From positions 124,001 through 188,000 of the forward strand of contig NZ_JAHWCI010000001.1 in NCBI RefSeq assembly GCF_019550915.1: DNA of 64,000 nt, in the 5' to 3' direction. A program made the position numbers and the translations under genes. Under the pieces are notes generated by a model. It was given only the letters and a program-made list of their open reading frames with translations. It made no database searches and was not told the DNA's origin. Position 1 is the stretch's first letter. Every line of letters begins with the position of its first letter. Below are positions 1 to 7,538 of the stretch, piece after piece. Source of the DNA: Mumia sp. zg.B17 (GTDB taxonomy: Bacteria > Actinomycetota > Actinomycetes > Propionibacteriales > Nocardioidaceae).

Positions 1-31
1 CAGAGCCGACGTGGCTCGGGGTACCGCTCGA

Positions 32-901
32 TCACCCTTCGGCGCCGAAGAACGCCGCCAGCACGTCGACCAGCTGCTCGGGCGCCTCCTCGGCCATGTG
101 GTGGGACGAGTCGATGACCGCGCCGCCCCGGACGTCGTCGGCCCAGGTCTTCCAGACCTCCACCGGGTCGCCGCCCAGGTCGTCGAGGTCCTCACCGGCG
201 GACCACGCGACGAGCAGCGGGGGACGGAGGCGCCGACCCGCGTCGCGGTCCTCCTCCTCGTCACGGCGGTCGACGGTCAGACCTGCTCGATAGTCCTCGA
301 GCATCGCCCGGACCACGTCCGGGTCGCGGGTCGCCGCGCGGAACTCCGCATAGTTCTCGTCGCCGAGCTCCTCAGGTCCTCCCGCGTACCAGCTGTCGGG
401 GTCGGCGTTGATGACTCGCTCGGGCGTCTCGGGCTGGGCGAAGAAGAACCAGTGGAACCACCGCGTCGCGAAGCCGGGCGTGATCCGTCGCAGGTGCTCG
501 CTGATCGGGATGCAGTCCAGCAGGGCGAGCCGGTCCACCACCCCCGGATCGTCCATCGCCAGCCGGAACGCGACGTAGCTGCCACGGTCGTGCCCCGCGA
601 GGTGGAAACGCTCGATCCCGAGCCGCCGCACTGCTCCCAGGATGTCGGCGGCCATCGCGCGCTTGGAGTGAGCGGCGTGGTCGGGAGTCGGCGCGGGTCC
701 GCGGGAACGACCGTACCCACGGAGGTCCGGACAGACGACGGTGAACCCGCGCTCGACCAGACCTGGCGCCACCCAGTGCCAGGTGGAGGACGTCCGCGGA
801 TGCCCGTGCAGGAGGACGACCGCAGGCCCGGAGCCGCCGTGGCGTACGAAGACCTCGCTGTCGTCGAGGTGGACGACACTGGTCTGGAAGCCTTCGAACA
901 C
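32..901 (-). CDS. alpha/beta hydrolase, haloacetate dehalogenase-like
   Basis: A 289-aa cytoplasmic alpha/beta-hydrolase of the fluoro/haloacetate dehalogenase branch, which displaces halide from a carbon next to a carboxylate. The nucleophile elbow GHDRG places Asp105; Asp129 (LLDCIP) and His267 (SHHMAEE) complete the triad. His150-Trp151 and Tyr204 (EDYRA) match the halide pocket. Spacings 105-129 and 105-150 equal the 110-134 and 110-155 spacing of Rhodopseudomonas FAcD. The second carboxylate-holding arginine of FAcD (Arg114) is Tyr109 here, so the true substrate may differ. The start is GTG with no clear Shine-Dalgarno. It is transcribed away from the cobalamin riboswitch and appears to be a single gene. 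Confidence 0.75.
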   Translation of the reverse strand: MFEGFQTSVVHLDDSEVFVRHGGSGPAVVLLHGHPRTSSTWHWVAPGLVERGFTVVCPDLRGYGRSRGPAPTPDHAAHSKRAMAADILGAVRRLGIERFHLAGHDRGSYVAFRLAMDDPGVVDRLALLDCIPISEHLRRITPGFATRWFHWFFFAQPETPERVINADPDSWYAGGPEELGDENYAEFRAATRDPDVVRAMLEDYRAGLTVDRRDEEEDRDAGRRLRPPLLVAWSAGEDLDDLGGDPVEVWKTWADDVRGGAVIDSSHHMAEEAPEQLVDVLAAFFGAEG

Positions 902-960
902 GGCAGCATCATCGCGCAGACCGACGGCGGCGGCAGGCCCCCACGGGGTGGGCTACCCTG

Positions 961-1047
961 AGGGCGGCATCAGGGGAAGCCGGTCGAAGTCCGGCGCTGA
1001 CCCGCAACCGTAGGCCTCATCCGAGGCGAGCCGGAGCACCTGCTGCC
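961..1047 (+). ncRNA. cobalamin riboswitch aptamer
   Basis: The hallmark core of the B12 riboswitch is readable: GGGGAAGCCGGTCGAAGTCC at 973-992, then GCTGACCCGCAACCGT, a small GCCTC/GAGGC hairpin (1013-1026), and the B12 box GAGCCGGAGCACCTGC at 1028-1043. GGCGGCA (963-969) pairs with TGCTGCC (1041-1047) to close the element, with one G-T wobble. Downstream, 1048-1128 looks like the expression platform. It has an ACGGGC/GCCCGT hairpin (1100-1115) inside a GCTGC/GCAGC stem (1087-1121), and a CCTCCTG (1078-1084) that could pair with the AGGAAGG Shine-Dalgarno (1122-1128). This implies translational control of the B12 uptake operon that starts at 1136. Confidence 0.92.
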
Positions 1048-1135
1048 ACTCCGGGTCCGAACCGTGACCTGGAGCCACCTCCTGACGCTGCCGAGGAAAA
1101 CGGGCCTGTGCCCGTCGCAGCAGGAAGGATGCGTC

Positions 1136-1810
1136 ATGCGTATGCGCGCTGCCGCCACCGCCCTACTCATCGCCGCGGCCCTGCCGCTCACGGCGACCGC
1201 ACTCCCCGCCCACGCCGCCGATGGTCCCTGCCCCGATGCCGACGGCACGACCGTCGTCGTCGACTTCACCGATCTCGGGGGCGACGTCGAGGTCGGCTGC
1301 GCCGAGGACTCCGACGGGATGACCGGCATGCAGGCCCTGGAGGCCGCCGGCTTCGAGATGACGCCCGTCACCGCCAGCGGGATGACGGGGGCGTGCCGCA
1401 TCGACGGGCAGCCCGCGGCCGACGACACGCTCGACGTCGGTGGACGGGACTACGTCGAGAAGTGCCAGCAGTTCCCGCCCGGCGGCGCCTACTGGTCCTA
1501 CTACGTCGCCCCGGCGAACGGTGACTGGACCTATGCGCAGACTGGTGCCGACACCAACAAGGCAGTGCCGGGCGGCTTCGAGGGTTGGCGCTACCAGCTC
1601 AACCAGCCGGTCGACTCGGCCCCGATGCCGGACTTCGACCCGGCGAACCCGCCGACGGCCGCGGCGAGCGACACGGCCGACGACGCGGATGACGCCGATT
1701 CCGCTGAGGATGGCGGCTCGATCGTCTGGATCGGCCTCGGCGTCGCGGTCCTGCTCGCCGTCGCCGCCGGGTTCGCGCTCGTGCGGCGTCGTCGCAGCGA
1801 AGACGCCTGA
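1136..1810 (+). CDS. DUF4430 surface protein, presumed extracellular B12-binding partner
   Basis: A 224-aa exported protein. Residues 1-27 are a Sec signal peptide (hydrophobic LLIAAALPLTATAL, AHA cleavage). The body resembles the DUF4430 / transcobalamin-C-terminal-like fold: MQALEAAGF near residue 63, then the aromatic run YWSYYVAP and GGFEGWRYQ. An Asp/Ala-rich linker leads to a membrane helix at about 195-215 and an RRRR stop-transfer tail, so the domain sits outside, tethered to the membrane; no LPXTG sorting motif is seen. ATG at 1136 is chosen because AGGAAGG lies just before it and the signal peptide begins there. It is first in the riboswitch-controlled operon, so it probably captures cobalamin for the ECF transporter; that role is inferred from context and fold. 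Confidence 0.8.
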   Translation: MRMRAAATALLIAAALPLTATALPAHAADGPCPDADGTTVVVDFTDLGGDVEVGCAEDSDGMTGMQALEAAGFEMTPVTASGMTGACRIDGQPAADDTLDVGGRDYVEKCQQFPPGGAYWSYYVAPANGDWTYAQTGADTNKAVPGGFEGWRYQLNQPVDSAPMPDFDPANPPTAAASDTADDADDADSAEDGGSIVWIGLGVAVLLAVAAGFALVRRRRSEDA

Positions 1811-1813
1811 GCC

Positions 1814-2896
1814 GTGCCCGAGCGTCGCGCCCGGCGCGACCTGCACCCCGGAGCCTGGTGGGTGTGGGCGCTCGGGCTCGCCGTCGCGGCCAGCCGCACG
1901 TTCGACGTCCTCCTCCTCGGGCTGGTCATCGGCGTCGCCGCGCTGATGGTCGCGGCGCGGCGGCCGGTCGCGCCGTGGGCGATGTCGTTCCGGCTCTACC
2001 TCTGGCTGGGGGCGGTGGTGGTCGTGATCCGGGTCCTGTTCGGCGTTCTTCTCGGGGGAGCGTCGACCGGGACCGTGGTCCTCGACCTGCCGCAGGTGCC
2101 GCTGCCGTCGTGGGCGGACGGGATCCGGCTGCTCGGACCGGTGACCTGGGAGTCGCTGCAGCGGTCGTTCGCGGTCGGGCTGCAGCTGGCGGCGCTCATC
2201 ATCTGCGTCGGCGCCGCCAACTCGCTGGCCAACCCCCGCCGGCTGCTGAAGTCGCTCCCGCCGGCGCTGTACGAGGTCGGGGCGGCGGTCGTGGTCGCCC
2301 TGACGCTCTTCCCTCAGCTGGCGGAGAGCATCGGACGCGTACGGCGAGCGCGCCGCCTGCGCGGTGACACCGGCCGCAACACGCGAGCGCTGCGCGCCGT
2401 GGTGATCCCCGTGATGGAGGACGCTCTCGAGCGGTCGATGCGGCTCGCGGCCTCGATGGACGCGCGCGGCTACGGACGCAAGGGCTCCGCGAGCCGCGGC
2501 AGCCGTACCCTCAGCGGCGCCCTCCTGCTCGTCGGGCTGATGGGTGTCTGCGTCGGCGTGTACGCGACGGCGGACCTCACGGCGCCGCGGCTGCTCGCGG
2601 CGCCGGTGCTGGTGAGCGGCTTCGCGGTCGCCGGGGTCGGGTTCTGGTTGTCGGGGCGCACGGTCGGGCACACCCGCTACCGGCCCGACCCGTGGCACGG
2701 GTGGGAGTGGTTCACGGCCGGCTGCGGCGTCGTGGCCGCGGCAGCGTTCTTCGGGTCGTACGAGCTCGACGCGCTCACCCTCGCCGGGCTCGTCGTCGCC
2801 GCGCTGCCTGCCCTGGTGACGCCGGAGCCCACCTCGCCGTACGCCGCCCTGCATGCGACGGCGGCCGTGCCTGCAGCCGCGGGGGTGGCGGCGTGA
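1814..2896 (+). CDS. ECF transporter T component (energy-coupling transmembrane protein)
   Basis: A 360-aa integral membrane protein of the EcfT/CbiQ family, which couples the ATPases to the substrate-binding S component. Several hydrophobic helices occur between residues 14 and 100 and again from about 230 onward. The cytoplasmic coupling helices carry two Ala-Arg-Gly-like motifs, RRARRLRG and SMDARGYG, which contact the ATPase grooves in known ECF complexes. It is longer than typical EcfT (about 260 aa) owing to an extra C-terminal hydrophobic region. The GTG start is 4 bases after the previous stop, and its own stop overlaps the next start (GTGA). Cobalamin as substrate is inferred from the riboswitch and the adjacent surface protein. 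Confidence 0.88.
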   Translation: MPERRARRDLHPGAWWVWALGLAVAASRTFDVLLLGLVIGVAALMVAARRPVAPWAMSFRLYLWLGAVVVVIRVLFGVLLGGASTGTVVLDLPQVPLPSWADGIRLLGPVTWESLQRSFAVGLQLAALIICVGAANSLANPRRLLKSLPPALYEVGAAVVVALTLFPQLAESIGRVRRARRLRGDTGRNTRALRAVVIPVMEDALERSMRLAASMDARGYGRKGSASRGSRTLSGALLLVGLMGVCVGVYATADLTAPRLLAAPVLVSGFAVAGVGFWLSGRTVGHTRYRPDPWHGWEWFTAGCGVVAAAAFFGSYELDALTLAGLVVAALPALVTPEPTSPYAALHATAAVPAAAGVAA

Positions 2897-4503
2897 TCGC
2901 GATCGAGGGCGTGACGTTCTCGTACGACGGCGCGGCCCGGCCGGTCCTCCGCGATGTCGACCTGCACGTCGAGGAGGGTGAGCTGGTCGTCGTCACGGGG
3001 CCGACAGGCGCCGGCAAGTCGAGCCTCCTCGGGCTGCTCAACGGGCTCGTGCCGTACTTCACCGGTGGTCACCTCGAGGGCACGGTCACGGTCGGCGGGC
3101 TCCGGACGCAGGACCATCAGCCGCGCGAGCTCGCTGCCACCGTGGGCTGGGTCGGACAGGACCCGCTCGCCGGCTTCGTCACCGACACGGTGGAGGAGGA
3201 GCTTGCGTACGGGATGGAGCAGCTCGGGGTCGACCCGCAGGCGATGCGGCGGCGTGTCGAGGAGACGCTGGACCTGCTCGGCATCGCCGACCTGCGGGGG
3301 CGTTCCCTCCGGTCGCTCTCCGGCGGGCAGCAGCAGCGGGTCGCGATCGGGTCGGTCCTCACGATGCACCCGCCCGTGCTGGTGCTCGACGAGCCGACGT
3401 CCGCGCTCGACCCGACGTCGGCGGAGGACGTGCTCGCGACGCTGGCCCGGCTGGTGCACGACCTGGGGACCACGGTCGTCCTCGCCGAGCACCGGCTCGA
3501 GCGGGTGGTCCCGTTCGCCGACGTCGTGGCGTACGTCGGGACGGACGGCTCCGTCGTCGCGGGGGCCCCGGCGTCCGTGCTGGCCACGAGCCCTGTCGTC
3601 CCCCCGTTGGTGGACCTCGGCCGGTTCGCGGGGTGGGAGCCGCTGCCGTTGACCGTCCGCGAGGCGCGCCGTGCCTCGACGACGCTGCGCAAGGCTCTCT
3701 CCGACGCGCCCCCGCCCACGTCGTCCCGTCAACGCGGATGGGACGGAGGGCTGCTGACTGCTCGCGGGGTCGCGGTGCGGTACGGCCCGCTGCACGCCGT
3801 ACGGAAGGTCGACCTCGACCTCCCCGCCGGGTCGGTCACGGCGCTGATGGGCCGCAACGGATCGGGCAAGTCGACGCTCCTCTGGGCGCTCCAGGGATCG
3901 GGCGAGCGGCACGGGGGAGACGTCCGCGTCCTCGGCGACGACCCGGCGACACTCTCCCGCAAGGACGCGCGCCGTCGGGTCGGCCTCGTCCCGCAGACCG
4001 CGAGCGACCTCCTCTACCTCGAGTCGGTCACCGCCGAGTGTGCAGCATCCGACGCCGAGGCGGACACCGCCGAAGGCACCTGTGCCGCGTTGCTCACGCG
4101 CCTGGCCGGGCCGATCGACCCGGCCACGAACCCGCGCGACCTCTCCGAGGGCCAGAAGCTCGCGCTCGTCCTCGCCGTGCAGCTCACCGCGGCGCCGCAG
4201 GTGGTCCTCCTCGACGAGCCGACGCGTGGCCTGGACTACACGGCGAAGACGGCCCTCGCCGAGGTGCTGCGCGGTCTCGCTCGCGAGGGAGGTGCGGTGC
4301 TGGTGGCGACCCACGACGTCGAGTTCGTCGCGGAGGTCGCCGACCGGGCGGCGGTGATGGCTCAGGGCGAGCTGATCGCCTCAGGGGACGTACGGCAGGT
4401 GCTCGCGACGTCGCCCGCCTTCGCGCCGCAGGTCGCGAAGGTCCTCGGGCAGCCGTGGCTCACGCTCCGCGACGTGCGCGAGGCGTTGGAGGACCGGTCG
4501 TGA
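2893..4503 (+). CDS. ECF transporter fused ATP-binding protein (two ABC domains)
   Basis: A 536-aa tandem ABC ATPase supplying both nucleotide-binding domains of the ECF module in one chain. Domain 1 has Walker A GPTGAGKS (36-43), signature LSGGQQQR, Walker B LVLDEPTSALD and the switch His in LAEHRLE. Domain 2 has Walker A GRNGSGKS (about 320-327), Walker B VVLLDEPTRGLD and ATHDVEF. The second signature is degenerate (LSEGQKLAL instead of LSGGQ), hinting at asymmetric ATP sites. The GTG start overlaps the EcfT stop (GTGA) and its stop overlaps the S-component start in the same way, so the four genes are likely translationally coupled. Confidence 0.92.
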   Translation: MIAIEGVTFSYDGAARPVLRDVDLHVEEGELVVVTGPTGAGKSSLLGLLNGLVPYFTGGHLEGTVTVGGLRTQDHQPRELAATVGWVGQDPLAGFVTDTVEEELAYGMEQLGVDPQAMRRRVEETLDLLGIADLRGRSLRSLSGGQQQRVAIGSVLTMHPPVLVLDEPTSALDPTSAEDVLATLARLVHDLGTTVVLAEHRLERVVPFADVVAYVGTDGSVVAGAPASVLATSPVVPPLVDLGRFAGWEPLPLTVREARRASTTLRKALSDAPPPTSSRQRGWDGGLLTARGVAVRYGPLHAVRKVDLDLPAGSVTALMGRNGSGKSTLLWALQGSGERHGGDVRVLGDDPATLSRKDARRRVGLVPQTASDLLYLESVTAECAASDAEADTAEGTCAALLTRLAGPIDPATNPRDLSEGQKLALVLAVQLTAAPQVVLLDEPTRGLDYTAKTALAEVLRGLAREGGAVLVATHDVEFVAEVADRAAVMAQGELIASGDVRQVLATSPAFAPQVAKVLGQPWLTLRDVREALEDRS

Positions 4504-5378
4504 CCGCCGTCGCGCTCCGGCCGCGCTCCACCGCGGTGCTCGTCCTCGTCTCCGTCGCCGGCCTCGCGATGTTCGGCTGGCCGCTGCTGTTCGAGCCGGG
4601 GTCGGGTCAGCAGGACGCCCAGAGCCCGATGTACTTCGTCCTGCTCCTGCCCCTGCTCCTCCTCATCGTGCTCGCCGAGCTGTCCGAAGGTGGGATGGAC
4701 GCCAAGGCGCTGGCGATGCTCGGCGTCCTCTCGGCGATGCAGTGCGGGATGCGAGCGCTGAGTGCAGGGACGGCCGGGCTCGACCTGGTCTTCTTCCTGC
4801 TGGTCCTCGCCGGACGGGTCTTCGGGCCAGGTTTCGGCTTCCTGCTCGGGTGCACGTCGTTGTTCGCCTCGGCCCTGCTGACCGCGGGCGTCGGGCCGTG
4901 GCTGCCGTTCCAGATGATGTGCGCGGCGTGGCTCGGGATGGGCGCCGGCCTGCTGCCGAGGAGGATCACCGGGCGCTGGGAGATCGCGATGCTCGCCGCG
5001 TACGGCGTGTTCTCCGCGTACTTCTACGGGGCGCTGCTCAACCTGTGGTTCTGGCCGTTCCTCGCCGGGGTCGACACGAGCGGGGAGCAGGGCCTCGCGT
5101 TCGTCCCCGGCGCGTCGCTGGCCGAGAACCTCGGGCGCTTCTTCTGGTTCACCCTGCTCACGTCGAGCGGCTCGTGGGACACCGGCCGTGCGATCACGAA
5201 CGCCGTCGCGATCGTGGTGATCGGCCCGGCCGTGCTGCTCACCCTGAGACGGGCGGCGCGGCGTGCGTCGTTCGGCCGTACGCCGACGTTCGGTGCCCGG
5301 AGCGCGGACGACCCCGCGGTGAGACCGGTCACGAGTGGGCCGGAGGCGCCTTTTTCGCCCGTACGCTCGGGGAAGTGA
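4500..5378 (+). CDS. ECF transporter S component, predicted cobalamin-specific (CbrT-like)
   Basis: A 292-aa membrane protein with about seven hydrophobic helices, which fits the substrate-specific subunit of an ECF transporter. It begins with a helix near residues 12-30, then a Gly/Phe-rich core (GRVFGPGFGFLLGCTSLF) and an Asn-Leu-Trp-Phe-Trp-Pro stretch. The role is assigned mainly by position: it completes a T / A-A / S set under a cobalamin riboswitch, the arrangement predicted for the actinobacterial cobalamin ECF group (CbrTUV). The C-terminal 40 residues are cytoplasmic and low in complexity. The GTG start overlaps the ATPase stop and its stop overlaps the following gene. Confidence 0.8.
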   Translation: MTAVALRPRSTAVLVLVSVAGLAMFGWPLLFEPGSGQQDAQSPMYFVLLLPLLLLIVLAELSEGGMDAKALAMLGVLSAMQCGMRALSAGTAGLDLVFFLLVLAGRVFGPGFGFLLGCTSLFASALLTAGVGPWLPFQMMCAAWLGMGAGLLPRRITGRWEIAMLAAYGVFSAYFYGALLNLWFWPFLAGVDTSGEQGLAFVPGASLAENLGRFFWFTLLTSSGSWDTGRAITNAVAIVVIGPAVLLTLRRAARRASFGRTPTFGARSADDPAVRPVTSGPEAPFSPVRSGK

Positions 5379-5983
5379 CAGCAGAGACGACCGTGTCCGG
5401 CGCGCCGGTGACCGTGGCGATCACCCGCCGGATCGACCCGTCGACGGTCGACCAGGTCGTCGCGTGGGTGCATGCCGGCTCGGCGCTCGCCGAGCGGTTC
5501 GAGGGCTTCCTCGGCACGGGGTGGATGCGGCCCAGCGTGGTGTCCGACGAGTGGCACATGCTCTATCGGTTCGCCGACGCCGACAGCCTCGCGCACTGGG
5601 AGGCGTCTCCGCAGCGCCGCTGGTGGCTCGACGCCGGCAAGGACATCGTCGAGGACCAGCACGCGGAGCGCCGCACGGGCATCGAGGGCTGGTTCGACCC
5701 GCCTCAGGACTACGACGTCGAGGACCTCAGGCCGCTGCCGGCACCACCGCCCCGATGGAAGCAGGCGACGCTGATCTGGGTCGGTTTCTTCCCGCTGTCG
5801 CTGCTGCTGGGCACGGTGCTGCACCTCCTGTGGCCAGACCTCCACATCGTCGCCCGCACCCTGCTGACGACCCTCGTCGCGACCCCGATCATGACCTACG
5901 CGGTGCTGCCCGCCGTCACGTCGACGTTCGAGTGGTGGCTGCACGGACGGTCGCCACGCTCCCGCGGCCTGCTCGAGGGTTAG
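5375..5983 (+). CDS. ABM-superfamily membrane protein (COG3224-like)
   Basis: A 202-aa protein combining an N-terminal antibiotic-biosynthesis-monooxygenase-like ferredoxin fold (about 1-105, with GWMRPSVVSDEWHMLYRFAD and WEASPQRRWW) and a C-terminal pair of membrane helices (about 137-185). Such COG3224-type proteins are common but uncharacterised; the ABM fold often binds small organic ligands or haem. The GTG start overlaps the S-component stop (GTGA), so it is probably the fifth gene of the B12 operon, although its role there is unknown. Its TAG stop overlaps the stop of the convergent regulator by 3 bases (TTAG at 5980-5983). A later GTG at 5393 is an alternative start. Confidence 0.7.
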   Translation: MTAETTVSGAPVTVAITRRIDPSTVDQVVAWVHAGSALAERFEGFLGTGWMRPSVVSDEWHMLYRFADADSLAHWEASPQRRWWLDAGKDIVEDQHAERRTGIEGWFDPPQDYDVEDLRPLPAPPPRWKQATLIWVGFFPLSLLLGTVLHLLWPDLHIVARTLLTTLVATPIMTYAVLPAVTSTFEWWLHGRSPRSRGLLEG

Positions 5984-6717
5984 CTCAAGAACCCGCGCAA
6001 CAACGCCGCGGACCCGGCCAGGTGCTCGTCCATCGCGGCCGCCGCGCGGTCCGCGTCCCCCGCCAGGACGGCGATCACGATGGTCTCGTGCTGTTCGTCG
6101 GAGTGGGCGATGTTGCGGGGGAGCAGCGGGATGTCGTCGAGCAGGACGTTGACGCGCGTCCGGGCGTCGGCCACCAGCGGGAGCAGGGACGGCGAGCCGG
6201 CGAGCTCCGCGAGGGTGAGGTGCAGCCGCGAGTCGAGGCGCCGGTAGTCCGCGGGCGACGAGCCGCGCACGTCCTGCAGACGTGACCACAAGGCCTCGCG
6301 CTCGGCCGAGGTGAGGGTCCGGCCGGCAGCCATCCGTACGGCACCGACCTCGAGGATCTCGCGCAGCCGGAGGACGTCGTCGAGCTCGCCCGCGGAGATG
6401 GCCGGCGACTCGCGCCCGGTGCCGCGCGGCAGCTCGTCGACGACGAACGTGCCGCCGTAGCGGCCGCGGCGCCGCACGAGGTAGCCGGCGTCGGTCAACG
6501 ACCGGATCGCCTCGCGGACCGTGTCGCGGCTGACGCCGAGCCGCAACGCGAGGTCGCGCTCCGCCGGCAGCGAGTCACCCGGCGCGACGACGCCGAGACG
6601 CACCGTCTGGAGGAGGCGCGAGACGGTGTCCTCGAACGCGTTGCCGGTGCGCACGGGGCGCAGCAGCGCGTCCTCCACGCCGCCGTCCTCGGCCCCGTCG
6701 GACGGTGCGGTGCTCAT
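5980..6717 (-). CDS. FadR/GntR-family transcriptional regulator
   Basis: A 245-aa regulator with an N-terminal winged helix-turn-helix (about 30-95; LPAERDLALRLGVSRDTVR is the recognition region) and a C-terminal all-helical FCD ligand domain (about 105-240). FCD domains usually bind small organic acids, often with a metal. The gene is last in a run of five same-strand genes for amine catabolism (11005 down to 5980), separated from the SDR by 38 bases. That gap holds a leaderless-type -10 (TAAGGT, 7 bases before the ATG), so it may be transcribed on its own as well. The likely target is the divergent GS-like/permease control region at 11006-11184. Confidence 0.88.
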   Translation of the reverse strand: MSTAPSDGAEDGGVEDALLRPVRTGNAFEDTVSRLLQTVRLGVVAPGDSLPAERDLALRLGVSRDTVREAIRSLTDAGYLVRRRGRYGGTFVVDELPRGTGRESPAISAGELDDVLRLREILEVGAVRMAAGRTLTSAEREALWSRLQDVRGSSPADYRRLDSRLHLTLAELAGSPSLLPLVADARTRVNVLLDDIPLLPRNIAHSDEQHETIVIAVLAGDADRAAAAMDEHLAGSAALLRGFLS

Positions 6718-6724
6718 CGTCGCG

Positions 6725-6730
6725 ACCTTA
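6725..6730 (-). promoter_or_regulatory. leaderless-type -10 for the FadR-family regulator
   Basis: TAAGGT on the minus strand ends 7 bases before the ATG at 6717, so transcription would begin at or next to the start codon. Confidence 0.45.
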
Positions 6731-6755
6731 TCCCGGCTCGCTCACGAGGGCGCTG

Positions 6756-7538
6756 TCAGAGGGGCGTGACGTAGGCCGAGCTGATGCCGCCGTCGACCAT
6801 GAACGTGGTCGCGGTGACGAAGGACGCGTCGTCGCTGGCCAGGAACGCCACCGCCGCCGCGATCTCCGCCGGCTCGGCGAACCTGCCTGCGGGCACGTGC
6901 ACGAGTCGGCGGGCCGCGCGCGCGGGGTCGGCGGCGAACAGCTCCTGCAGCAGCGGCGTGTTGACCGGGCCGGGGCAGAGCGCGTTGACCCGGATGCCCT
7001 GGCGCGCGTACTGCACGCCCAGCTCGCGGGACAGGGCGAGGACTCCTCCCTTGGAGGCGGTGTAGGAGATCTGCGAGGTGGCCGACCCCATCACGGCGAC
7101 GAACGAGGCCGTGTTGACGATCGACCCCCGGCCCGCGGGCACCATGTGACGCAGTGCCGCCCGGCACGAGAGGAAGACCGACGTCAGGTTCACGTCTTGG
7201 ACGCGCTTCCACGCGTCGAGGTCGGTGACCTCGATCAGGTCGTCCTCCGGCGGCGAGATGCCGGCGTTGTTGAACGCGACGTCGACCGCGCCGTACGCGT
7301 CGGCCGCCGCGTCGAAGAGCGCGTCCACCTGTGCCTCGTCGGCGACGTCGACGGGGACGAAGAGGCCCCCGACCGACTCGGCCGCCTCCTTGCCCGCGGT
7401 GTGGTCCACGTCACCCACGACGACGCGAGCACCCTCGGCGGCCAGCCGGCCGGCGGCGGCGAGACCGATCCCGCTCGCGCCGCCGGTGACGACCGCGACC
7501 CTGCCGGCGAGTCTCTGTGTCAGGTCGAGCGGGCTCAT
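6756..7538 (-). CDS. SDR-family NAD(P)-dependent oxidoreductase
   Basis: A 260-aa classical short-chain dehydrogenase. It has the cofactor motif TGGASGIG (18-25), NNAG (89-92) and the catalytic set Asn116, Ser144, Tyr158 and Lys162 (YTASK). Asp in GDVDHT after the second strand suggests NAD rather than NADP. Its ATG overlaps the stop of the aldehyde dehydrogenase gene (ATGA at 7535-7538), so it is part of the amine operon. If the substrate is ethanolamine, this enzyme is the natural candidate to oxidise the alcohol of gamma-glutamylethanolamide to the aldehyde; this is inference. A 3-oxoacyl-ACP-reductase label would be generic. Confidence 0.88.
   Translation of the reverse strand: MSPLDLTQRLAGRVAVVTGGASGIGLAAAGRLAAEGARVVVGDVDHTAGKEAAESVGGLFVPVDVADEAQVDALFDAAADAYGAVDVAFNNAGISPPEDDLIEVTDLDAWKRVQDVNLTSVFLSCRAALRHMVPAGRGSIVNTASFVAVMGSATSQISYTASKGGVLALSRELGVQYARQGIRVNALCPGPVNTPLLQELFAADPARAARRLVHVPAGRFAEPAEIAAAVAFLASDDASFVTATTFMVDGGISSAYVTPL

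Noticed and set aside
3-17. GAGCC-GACGT-GGCTC hairpin at the window start
   Set aside because: Only a 5-bp stem, and the upstream context is missing; it could be a terminator but cannot be supported.
1063-1079. CRP-like GTGA...CCAC word
   Set aside because: Poor match and located inside the riboswitch expression platform.
1163-2854. 563-codon minus-strand frame over the DUF4430 and EcfT genes
   Set aside because: Shadow of the riboswitch-controlled operon; composition is atypical of a protein.
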